NCBI GenBank assembly: GCA_018399915.1
Contig: JAGYNW010000116.1
Span: 1 to 6,454 of the forward strand
Direction of reading: 5' to 3'
Length of the DNA stretch: 6,454 nt
DNA from: Candidatus Omnitrophota bacterium
GTDB lineage: Bacteria; Omnitrophota; Gorgyraeia; Zapsychrales; Zapsychraceae
Positions 1 through 6,454 of this stretch are shown here, piece after piece (positions within the stretch are counted from its first letter, which is position 1; each line of letters opens with the position of its first letter). The position numbers were made by a program, and so were the translations under genes. The notes under the pieces were generated by a model. The model was not told the DNA's origin, ran no database searches, and was given only the letters and a program-made list of their open reading frames with translations.

Positions 1-3000
1 TTTTGAGCCAATCCTTGTTCGATATCCTGATTAACGGCCTGACGTTTATTTTGTGTAACCGCTTTTTTAACCAGATGAACGGCCAATTCCTGATCGTTCA
101 TAACCGCACCATTGGCCTTAACATACTCGGACTTAATCTGATTAGTCGTCTTATCCATCATATTGGTCCGCGTGGGAAGCGTCTGCGTAAAGGTGGCCAG
201 CGTAGACCCATCCTGATTCTTAACGGTAATCTCGGCCTTTTTCACACCATTATCCGCAGGCAAGATGCGGGCCGCTGGTTTTCCTTGCGCCAAAGCATTT
301 TCCATTTGGTCCGCCGCCTGACTGAAAGTAGTTTGCATCAAGTAAGAAATGTTAGCAGCCCTTTCCAATGCCTGGGAAGCACCTGTAGCTAAATCTTGTG
401 CCTTTTGCACCTCTCCCCGCTCTAAGGCTTTGTTCATTTCCTGAAGCTTTTGCTTTCCTTCAATCTGATGCGCCTTAATCTCGCCAAACGCAAATTCCCT
501 GCCTTGCCGCGCATAAATCCCATATTCTCTGTCGGCCACTTTTTGATGGTATGTGATGCGAGTATCCCCCACATGGGAAACTTTTCCTGTTTGCGCGTTC
601 TTTCGGTCTGTTAAATGGGAAACCTCATGAATCGCGATACCTGCGCTGTCAGTATCTACATGGTCGGTAAACATCCCCAAGAAAGCGTTGACGCCAAATG
701 CCGCTCTTTGCGGATTAACTGCAGCCACCTTTTGATATCTTTCCAAATCCGGTTCAATATAAATTTCATTAATATCATTATTAGTCTGTATGCGGTTCAT
801 GATGCGGCCCATCAACCCTTTGGCTTTCTGCCCGGACCTTACGCGCACCTTTAAAGCCGGGGTGCTTTCACTCAGAACGGAAGAGCTTACTCTGCTGACT
901 TCAAGGTTCGGATCCTGCTCCTGAATAAATGTTTCCATATTGGTTAATAAGCGATCCCTGGCCTCCTGTTGTTGCTGGATCTGATCGGCGGTTTCCGCGC
1001 TTTGCGTATAACGTAGCCGGTTGCTGTCTTTTATAATCGCGGCCACTTGTGTTTGCGCTCGTTCTTCTGCTTGCAGGGCCCTTTCAAATCTCGCTTTCGG
1101 AATAACCGCCACTTTAGGTTGGGCCACTGTTTTTTGCGTTATTGCTGCTCTGGCCCTTTTAGGCTCTGTCTGCTTTTTCGCCTCTTCCAATAAACCTAAT
1201 TTACCTAATAATGCTGTACCGCTTTTATCCATGGCCACTTCATATCCTTGGGAAGCCCCCGATGTTGTCGGGCGATAATATTGCCCTCTGTAAACCGCGC
1301 CCTTATAGATCTTGCTTTGCGCATCTTGCGGATCGGTGCCTTTAACAATATTCACTTCCTTGACGCCGTAATGAACCACCTCGTCGCCTTTACTCCAACC
1401 CAATTCCGGAACATCTTGCGCGATAGTAGTATGGGAATAATCTAAAGCTTGCTCTGCAGGAGCATCTTTCCAGTCATTGGAAAGGGTATAAGTTTCATTC
1501 AGGGAAACATTAACGGTTTGCGGCGTGGATTGATCAGGAGAACTGACCTGAACCGGAAGAAGGTTGATGCCTTGTAACGCGACTTGATTATTGACAACCG
1601 GAATACGGCTGTAAGTTTCCCCTGCCTCACTTAAATGCGCTCTGCGGGGATCTGTAATGCGTTTTATGTCTTTTCTTAAAACAAAAGCCGGATTTTCCTG
1701 GCCTTGGCTATTCTTACGGGAAATAATCCCGGAATCAAGATACATTGTTTCACCCGCGGATAATTGAACCCCTTGTCCAACATCAATATATTCAGATGAA
1801 ATTGCGTTAGCCAAAGACTGGACAACTTTAGGACTATCTAATGTCTTTAATTTCGGATTTAGGGTATTTAACTGCCTCACGGATGTGACCCTGGAAAAAA
1901 CCCTGTTTTGTCGTTCATCTGCTTTGATATCGGTAAAAGAATCCGCTATTTCTTGAGCATCATTTACGCCCGCATCCTGCAAAAGTGTTTGCAACTGTGG
2001 CTTATCCATAATATCCAAAGCCTTTAAGGCTGCCATCTGTTCAATCCTGTCTTTTCCAGGCTCCTGGGCCTCTATCCTGGCAACCAACCGGTTTCTTACT
2101 TCCGGCACAACAATATCATCTAACATTGGATTGACCTGGGACAAAGCATCAAATGTCGTTATGCGGGAAATCGTATAGGGATTGTCTTTCTTTTGCTGAT
2201 GAAGCGCTTTGGCTGCTTTAGTCGCATGCTTTATCCCCGCATCTTTAAATAAGCGAACAGTTTCGGCTTCGCTCATCTGATCTAATTCCCTTAAGGCGGC
2301 AGCCTCTTGAATAGAAATCTCTTTTAAATTGCTTGCAGCCGCTATGGCTTTAAGATTCACATCTGAATAACGCCTATTCTTTAATCTCTCAGAGGCCTGC
2401 TCAATTCTTGAGGTGCTTGCATCAACTTTCGTATTTAAAAGATTTGTTAATAATCGCGCGTGTTGCGTTGCCGTCTCTGTTGCGGTTGCCTCCGACGGAG
2501 AAGAGACCCGCATTTGTTTTTTGAGCATATCCGTGGCCTTATCAGATCTCTGCGCGTAGCTTATCAGGTCACTGGCATCTGTGAGCATCTTGCCTTCTTC
2601 CTTCGCCTGCGTTATCCCCAGTTTTATTAACCGCGCGCTGTCCATCGCCTCTGTTTGCTTCATGCCCTGGCCAAGGAACTGTGAGCTGATCTCCTCAGAA
2701 GAAGCGATATTAAAAACAGCTAAAGCCTCCAAAGAAGGTTGTTCCGTCGTAATTTTTTGTGCCGCACTGTTGATAATTGTTTCCGGCATGGACTGAATCA
2801 CGTCCGCCTCTTGCTCAGACAAAGCATAATTAGCTAAATCTGAAGCACCTGAAATATTTGCGCCCTCCATATTTGCGTTATTAAAAGCATTAGTCAAAGC
2901 TGTAACCGCTGAAACCGCTTGAGCCTGAGGCATCGCTTGTGACAATGCGCTAACAGCTTGTTCCTGAGGCGCCATATATAAAAGGGCTAAATTCGTGCTC

Positions 3001-6000
3001 ATTTGATTTGACGCAGAGGCTTCGACGCCTTCCATAATCTGCATATAACCTGAAGCAAAAGCTTCTGAGACCGTCTTAGCGCCTGTCGCGTTCAAGATCG
3101 CCAGTGCATGTTTTTTGCGTGTGGCTGAATCCCAACTCGTAAAAATTCGCGAAGCTTCCGCCTTTTGAGCTTGTGTTCCCTGCTTAATACGTGACATTTG
3201 GAATAAACCACTTTGATTGGAATCTGCTTCCATGCGATGCGCGATATCTGTCATTATTTTCATTTCTTCGGCAACGAGATTTTTTCCGGTCAACTCTCTT
3301 GAATCACGCTTTTGAATAAAATCTTTTATTCTCTTTGCTTCGGCATGAGTGATATGGGCGTCTTCTTTGGAAATAACCCATTCCGCTTCCGCTTCCATCC
3401 TTCCTTTAATATCAGCATGTGTCTTACCCCGTTGAATCGCTTGAACAACATCAGCCATAGCTGCTGCGTTCCCCAAAATAAACTTGGCTTTCCCGGCTTT
3501 TCCATTTGGCTTCGTGGCTTCAGGAATAGACCAGGCATCATAAACCTGCATAACCACAACGGTTTTCTTTCCTTGCGCGGTATTTTGCTTGATAATATCT
3601 TTAACTTGTTCCCGGGAAACAGTGCCTTCGCTGGTACCTACACGCACAATCTGAACATTCTCTGTGCCTGCTGCCTGCTGTAAGGCACGACTGACCTTGC
3701 CTGCTTTTCTGTCAGCTTGAGAGACGACCCCTTTTTGGGCTATATTCATTATCGCTTCACGGTCATAATGCCCTGTCATGCTGATAACAACGACATCCTT
3801 ATCCTTGATGTTTTCACTTATCTTATCCGCCATTATTCTGGCACGACCGTCAACTAAGCGGCCTGGCGCATCGGCGATAGACACCTTAACGGTTTTTGCC
3901 TTTACAAAATCGATCAAAGTCTTTTCAGCTCCGCCCATAGTATAAACATCTGCTTTTAACGCTCTCATCGGAGTAGCGATGGATTCAACGGTAGCGGAAA
4001 ACCCGATGAACCCGGCGGCTTTGGAGAGCGAATCCGCAAACTGAACCGCACCTGAAGTATCTGATATTTTGGCCTCAATATACTGCCCTAAAATCCTTTG
4101 TTGTGTCGCGCGATCTCTCTGCGAATAATTTCTATTTTCCGAGGCCAGAAACATTTCTCCCCTAGCGTTGCCTTTTCCTGTTTGTCCACCAAAAACAACA
4201 TTCTCCATAACATGCCCGGCTGTATTACGCAATGAATAGGTCCCATCACTGTTAAATTTGACCTTAGCCGCGTCCCTGTCATGGAGTGTGCGTAAAAGGC
4301 AACCTTCCAAAAGGGCCTTTGTGGTGGTTTTTGACATAAAAGTTCCTTTTTGCATCTCATTGAACCGGCCAAGCAAATAATTTTCCAAGGTTGTGGTTTT
4401 CCCGTTACTGCCTTTAATAATAACTTTATCGCTAAGTTTGTATAGCTCAGGATTCGGGCCTCTTTGTCCTTGTGGCGCATTGTTGATAACACCTTTTATG
4501 CTAACCTGAAACTCGCCCTTACTGTTCATAACAGGACGCGTATTTCCTTTACTGTCTACTATCATGGCCTGCTTTAAGGCGCTTTCGTAGGTTTCAAACA
4601 TATCTATCTTGGTTCTCATGTCTTGCTCATGACCGATCGCTTCGATCCCGCCTTTTCTGGCAATAGAGAGCCCTCTTCCTTGCGCGTGGCCTCTATAAGA
4701 CCCGGGGCCTAGAATACCGGCATGGACCTCATCGGCAATTACCATGATCTTTTGCCTGTCAAACATGCCTTCAAGATTAATCTCGTTTTGGCCGCGATGG
4801 GTGAGGATGGTCAATTTCCCGGACTCCAATTTATTAGGTACTTTCGCGGCATCCAGAGTCACAAAATCATGATTCTTACCCTCGCCCTTGCTGTAACCGG
4901 CATTTTCCAAACTATTAACAATATCTCTCAAGTTATCTCCATTAGAAGTGCTCAGCACAATCGGCATATTAAGCATTTTGGCCATTGCCATGGCAACAGG
5001 AATGTTTAATGCGGTCTTTCCGCCACCGGCCCCTAATCCTGCGATCCTTCGAATATTCTCTCCGTTACTAATCTTAACCATACTATCCGCAACCAAAACA
5101 GCCGTCTGTATCTGCACAGGATCCAATTTAAATCTGACATTTTTTCTATTCTTATTAGCTAATATCAAATCTTTTTCCGCGGTTTCAAGCCCTTTGAGAA
5201 CCCCTTGCATTACTTTTCCTCTGTCGGTAGTTGTATCAAATCGGATGATTTCGTTCAGTCCTTGAAGATTATTGATTTTTCGACTGCTTTGGGCTTGATT
5301 GATGCGGGTCATTAATTCAGTGGTATCTGCTTTTAACTGCTGTTGGTGTTCAGTAATCTTTTGTGGTGAACTGGCTTTTTTCCTGTCTGCGCTTCGCCCC
5401 TGACGATCTCTAAGACCGGAAAAACGTCTTTGTCTTTCATTTGTTTTGCTTGAAACGCTGCTACTGACACCCAGGGCACCTAAGTAAGCGTCGGTGCTAG
5501 GCGGGGCTCTGGTCCCAATAGAAGATGCATAATCCGAGGAACGGGTTCTTCTGCCCCCGGGAAGAGGTGCGCTTCTTTGCGACTTGGCGTTATACGTTCC
5601 CGGGGCTAGAATGCCGGTCTGGACCGCCTCGGCATGGGCAAAATCCATCACTCTCGCGTTCCTATTGACCTGCTCAAAGGCCTCTGTCGCGCTGATCTGC
5701 TTTCCTGTCTTTCCCGCGGCTCTTCTTCCTAAACGGTTTAATCGGGAAACTTCCGTTAACTCATGGCTAACAACACTATTCTGAAAGATATCGGCTTTGT
5801 CTCCTTGCTGTGAACGAAAACGCGAATATTCCCCCTTATCGACTAATATGCGATTTCCATAATTCAAACCTTTACCGTATCCTGCCTTTTCCAGTCCCTC
5901 AACAGCCACCACCTCAATAGCATTAGCCTTATCTTTCTTGGCGTCTCCCCTGATGGCCACAACTTCTGCTTTTTTTGCTTCAATCATTGTATCGATCGTT

Positions 6001-6454
6001 GCATTTACGGATCGTTCGTTTCCTCTTCCAAAAGTACGGATAAATTGTTCAACCGTCGGCAAGGATGCGCGCAAACTTCCCATCTTCCCTTTCTCCGAAG
6101 CAGAAGCCTCTTTTTCCAATGTCTTTGCCATTTCCCTTTGGGCCAACTTCTCAGCTTTCACTTGCTGGGTTGCTGCAGAAGCCAAGCGCTTGTAATCTTT
6201 ATTTCCTGTTTCAAGGGAAAGCGCTGTAAACCCTTTCATGGCTCCTGTATAATCTCCATCAGCAAATTTCCTTCCCGCTTCTATGCCACGAAGGTTTGTA
6301 TCAATCGTTTTTTCGATCCGGGCTATGGAACTTTCAATTTCCGGGGTTAATCCTTCGGATCCTCTTAAAGATTTAACATAAGAATCTAACGCCTTCAGAT
6401 TCGTATCCGTATTATCCAAAGGACTGATCTTTGTCGCTCTTTTTAATGCTTTTT
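1..6454 (-). CDS. Giant multidomain protein with SecA-like motor and zincin domain; partial, open at both ends
   Basis: A single minus-strand frame is open through all 2150 codons (6452 down to 3), far beyond chance for this base composition; no in-frame stop was found on hand translation. The start and stop lie outside the window. Domains in order: TPR-like helices (1-95), HELTE domain (160-290), disordered linker (288-364), SecA-like ATPase (440-1045) with GAGGGKT at 473-479 plus T480, DEVH at 574-577 and SAT at 819-821, degenerate helical repeats (1092-1551), beta-rich part (1552-1745), charged helical segment (1752-1850), HEVSH zincin (1850-2000), helical tail. I see no hydrophobic segment long enough to span a membrane. 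Only one cysteine (residue 718) and about five tryptophans were found. Internal Met codons are not credible starts because domain-like sequence continues upstream of them. The molecular function is unknown; handling or processing of polypeptides is inferred from the domains. The host may be a member of Omnitrophota or a related phylum, inferred from size and architecture only. Confidence 0.93.
3..452 (-). other. Helical tail, continuing out of the window (residues about 2001-2150)
   Basis: After the zincin domain, helical sequence rich in Gln, Ala and Lys resumes (ALERGEVQKAQDLATGASQA, then AADQMENALAQGKPAARI). A short strand pair follows (KKAEITVKNQDGSTLATF), then more helix to the window edge without a stop codon. 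The first part has a TPR-like look (RGEVQKAQDLA). No family is recognised, and more domains are expected to the left of the window. Confidence 0.45.
453..905 (-). other. Zincin metallopeptidase-like domain with HEVSH (residues about 1850-2000)
   Basis: HEVSH (H1942, E1943, H1946) lies in GIAIHEVSHLTDRKN, a perfect HExxH zinc-binding helix with a small hydrophobic lead-in. It is preceded by strands (NEIYIEPDL, then an AFGVNAFLGMF edge-strand-like segment), as in small zincins. About 45 residues after the second His comes GEIKAHQIE, where E1991 is the best candidate third zinc ligand, in an ExxAxxxE pattern. This domain would hydrolyse peptide bonds; its substrate could be this chain itself or a foreign protein. 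The family within the zincins is not identified. Confidence 0.62.
615..629 (-). other. HEVSH zinc-binding and catalytic motif
   Basis: The minus-strand codons read His-Glu-Val-Ser-His at residues 1942-1946. In zincins the two histidines bind zinc and the Glu activates water. Hydrophobic residues before and Leu after fit the active-site helix. Confidence 0.7.
903..1199 (-). other. Charged, Gln/Ala-rich helical segment, possible coiled coil (residues about 1752-1850)
   Basis: Alternating Lys/Arg/Glu/Gln and Ala/Leu residues (LEEAKKQTEPKRARAA, FERALQAEERAQTQ, QIQQQQEARDRLL) suggest long helices with a proline-containing break near QPKVAVIPKA. It connects the beta-rich region to the zincin domain. 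A clean heptad pattern was not established. Confidence 0.4.
1218..1799 (-). other. Unassigned beta-rich region (residues about 1552-1745)
   Basis: The sequence changes from Ala/Gln helices to short strands and turns: QLSAGETMYLDSG (M1570), PAFVLRKDI, a Pro/Ser-rich part, VNVSLNETYTLSNDW, then GWSKGDEVVHYGVKEV and a Gly/Tyr-rich part with YY at 1725-1726. Strand density and aromatic content suggest one or two small beta domains, for instance a beta sandwich or barrel. I do not recognise the family and assign no function. Confidence 0.4.
1800..2045 (-). repeat. Tandem repeat unit 2 (residues 1470-1551)
   Basis: This unit carries AALKALDIM, LLQDAGVNDA (G1495), SRVTSV, then LNPKLK (P1533) and ends in VVQSLANAI. 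Matching landmarks are 89 residues (the AG motif) and 91 residues (NP motif) after those of unit 1, which indicates an old internal duplication rather than chance similarity. Confidence 0.6.
2073..2312 (-). repeat. Tandem repeat unit 1 (residues 1381-1460)
   Basis: This unit carries AALRELDQM, LFKDAGIKHA (G1406), SRITTF, then VNPMLD (P1442) and ends in a helix RNRLVARI. It aligns by eye along its full length with the following unit, with roughly a quarter of residues identical and one gap of two residues. Confidence 0.6.
3318..3950 (-). other. Second RecA-like lobe, degenerate (residues about 835-1045)
   Basis: Alternating strands and helices are visible: KDKDVVVISMTGHYDREAI (M892), a strand NVQIVRVGTSEG, and KKTVVVMQVYDAW (M968), which stands where SecA has VTIATNMAGRGTDI. 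VVQAIQRGK (Q1004, R1008) occupies the place of motif VI, but the usual paired arginines (GRxGR) are missing; only R1008 could act as an arginine finger. The lobe is probably folded but may hydrolyse ATP poorly or in an unusual way. Confidence 0.5.
3990..3998 (-). other. Motif III (SAT) of the motor
   Basis: SAT at residues 819-821 sits in AAGFIGFSATVESIATP. It matches SF2 helicase motif III and takes the position of MTGTA in SecA. It should couple ATP hydrolysis to domain movement. Confidence 0.7.
4038..4685 (-). other. PPXD-like insertion between Walker B and motif III (residues about 590-805)
   Basis: About 245 residues separate DEVH from SAT, whereas ordinary SF2 helicases have a few dozen. 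SecA is the family known for a substrate-binding insertion at this point (preprotein cross-linking domain). Its end resembles SecA: VVFGGQTGKG stands where SecA has its VDEHTGR strand, and YIEAKI is followed by the helix that leads into motif III. The middle is beta-rich with several NGK or DG turns and holds the only cysteine found (718). The substrate is unknown. Confidence 0.5.
4722..4733 (-). other. Walker B DEVH box of the motor
   Basis: DEVH at residues 574-577 follows the hydrophobic strand KIMVIA, as expected for motif II of SF2 and SecA-type ATPases (SecA usually has DEVD). The two acidic residues would coordinate Mg and activate water. Confidence 0.82.
5013..5033 (-). other. Walker A (P-loop) of the motor
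   Basis: The codons read GAGGGKT on the minus strand, preceded by a hydrophobic strand (RRIAGL) and followed by ALNIPVAMAMAK, a helix typical of P-loop ATPases. The Lys is residue 479. It should bind the ATP phosphates. Confidence 0.85.
5361..5591 (-). other. Ser/Arg/Pro-rich low-complexity linker (residues 288-364)
   Basis: This stretch is rich in Ser, Arg, Pro, Gly and Thr (APLPGGRRTRSS, RAPPSTDAY, SVSSSK-like and RQRRF segments) and poor in large hydrophobic residues. It is most likely a flexible, disordered connector between the HELTE domain and the motor. The dibasic sites would be accessible to proteases, but no specific cleavage site is recognised. Confidence 0.55.
5583..5975 (-). other. 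Domain with HELTE motif, zincin-like (residues about 160-290)
   Basis: Predicted beta strands (AIEVVAVEGL, then YGNRILVDKG) are followed by a helix carrying VVSHELTEVSRL, with H230, E231 and E234 where a zincin helix would carry HExxH. A second conserved-looking cluster, DFAHAEAV (H273, E275), follows about 40 residues later. This strand-strand-active helix order resembles small zinc metallopeptidases, but the second histidine of HExxH is replaced by Glu. It may bind metal through HExxE plus the later His, or be an inactive relative. Catalysis cannot be claimed from the sequence. Confidence 0.4.
6168..6452 (-). other. TPR-like helical region at the N-terminal edge (residues 1-95)
   Basis: Residues about 57-95 read like a tetratricopeptide helix pair: a small-residue helix followed by FADGDYTGAMKGF (63-75), then Leu/Glu/Asn-rich sequence and a second helix ending in Ala-rich residues. 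GDY followed by A and an aromatic is the usual TPR spacing. The very first residues (KALKRATKISPLDN) look like the end of another TPR with the characteristic proline, so the array probably continues beyond the window. TPRs bind proteins; the partner is unknown. The assignment rests on pattern only. Confidence 0.5.

Larger units (their letters stand above)
1800..3179 (-). repeat. Degenerate alpha-helical repeat region (residues about 1092-1551)
   Basis: The segment is almost wholly helical, rich in Ala, Gln, Glu, Ser and Leu, and reuses a pattern: LxxL, two or three residues, Met/Ser/Asp turn, E, then L/F-xxxAG-I/V-xxAxxxA. Visible copies end in LNATGAKTVSEAFA (1120-1133), LSQAMPQAQAVSAV (1170-1183), LGQGMKQTEAMDSA (1260-1273), FKDAGIKHATKAAKA (1402-1416) and LQDAGVNDAQEIADS (1491-1505). 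The last two belong to a longer tandem pair listed separately. Such arrays usually form a superhelical scaffold that binds protein or spaces domains. No named repeat family is assigned. Confidence 0.55.
3318..5135 (-). other. SecA-like DExH ATPase motor, diverged (residues about 440-1045)
   Basis: SecA is the ATPase that pushes preproteins through SecYEG. Several SecA-type landmarks occur in the right order: LDPVQIQT (443-450), matching the position of the SecA FDVQ motif; Walker A in GAGGGKT (473-479 with T480); a motif Ia-like IVLSTSNGDN; Walker B IADEVH (572-577); an insertion of about 215 residues where SecA carries its preprotein cross-linking domain; YIEAKI (791-796), resembling the SecA VEAK segment; then KAAGFIGFSAT (811-821), resembling SecA KLAGMTGTA. 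The second RecA lobe (about 835-1045) is present but lacks a clear GRGTDI or GRxGR motif. It is therefore a SecA relative fused inside a giant chain, not the housekeeping SecA. The SecA wing, helical scaffold and zinc-finger tail are not recognised. A more general SF2 helicase-like ATPase is the alternative. Confidence 0.68.

Noticed and set aside
3..1445. Plus-strand open frames at 3-392, 615-854, 1021-1278 and 1248-1445
   Set aside because: They lie opposite the long minus-strand frame, their translations are Cys/His/Arg/Phe-rich with no recognisable domain, and they are short and scattered as expected for antisense shadows.
2581..3683. Plus-strand frames at 2581-2796 and 3312-3683
   Set aside because: Both are antisense to the helical repeats and the motor's second lobe, and neither shows a domain or a convincing ribosome binding site.
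4389..4412. A separate Mur ligase gene or domain
   Set aside because: Only the GSNGKTTT loop matches; no other Mur ligase motif surrounds it and the segment is inside the motor insertion.
3326..4492. Minus-strand frames at 3326-3559 and 4088-4492 in other phases
   Set aside because: They overlap the long minus-strand frame out of phase and give no protein-like motifs, whereas the long frame there contains the motor's motif III region and second lobe.
3318..5135. Calling the motor a true housekeeping secA gene
   Set aside because: The second lobe lacks the GRGTDI and GRxGR motifs, the wing, scaffold and zinc-finger regions of SecA are not recognisable, and it sits in the middle of a much longer frame.
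6237..6260. Possible internal start at Met72 with a GGAG just upstream
   Set aside because: The GGAG is only about three bases from the ATG, too close for a good ribosome binding site, and the TPR-like sequence runs through the Met without a break.
4722..6350. Plus-strand frames at 4722-5265, 5584-5784 and 5938-6350
   Set aside because: They are antisense to the Walker A/B, linker and TPR-like regions, which have clear motifs on the minus strand. Some look hydrophobic only because they are complements of Lys/Glu/Gln-rich codons.
1..6454. CRISPR array, tRNA, rRNA, insertion sequence, riboswitch or terminator
   Set aside because: No regularly spaced identical repeats, no conserved RNA gene sequence, no transposase motif or terminal inverted repeats were seen, and the full length is protein-coding.

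Overview
The whole window lies inside one very large protein-coding gene on the minus strand. One minus-strand frame (codons whose lowest plus-strand coordinate is a multiple of 3) translates by hand from 6452 down to 3 with no stop codon, giving 2150 residues. Neither the true start nor the stop is inside the window, so the full protein is longer than 2150 residues. I see no intergenic gap, RNA gene, promoter, terminator, CRISPR array or mobile element. Residue numbers below count from the codon at 6450-6452.

Layout from the N-terminal side (right) to the C-terminal side (left): TPR-like helices (residues 1-95); a small domain with a HELTE metal-site-like motif (about 160-290); a Ser/Arg/Pro-rich linker (288-364); a diverged SecA-like ATPase motor (about 440-1045) with Walker A, a DEVH Walker B, a long insertion in the place of the SecA preprotein cross-linking domain, a SAT motif III and a degraded second RecA lobe; a long stretch of degenerate alpha-helical repeats (about 1092-1551), including a clear tandem pair spaced 89-91 residues apart; an unassigned beta-rich stretch (1552-1745); a charged Gln/Ala-rich helical segment; a zincin-type metallopeptidase domain with HEVSH (about 1850-2000); and a helical tail that runs out of the window.

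A gene this long, combining TPRs, a SecA-like motor, protease-like domains and helical repeats, recalls the giant proteins of uncultured PVC-superphylum bacteria, above all Omnitrophota (former OP3, for example 'Candidatus Velamenicoccus archaeovorus', known for an enormous ORF). This taxonomic guess is an inference from architecture, not from a marker gene. The combination of an ATP-driven polypeptide-handling motor with one or two metalloprotease-like domains in one chain suggests a self-contained machine that moves, unfolds or processes a polypeptide, perhaps its own chain. No neighbouring gene is visible to test this.
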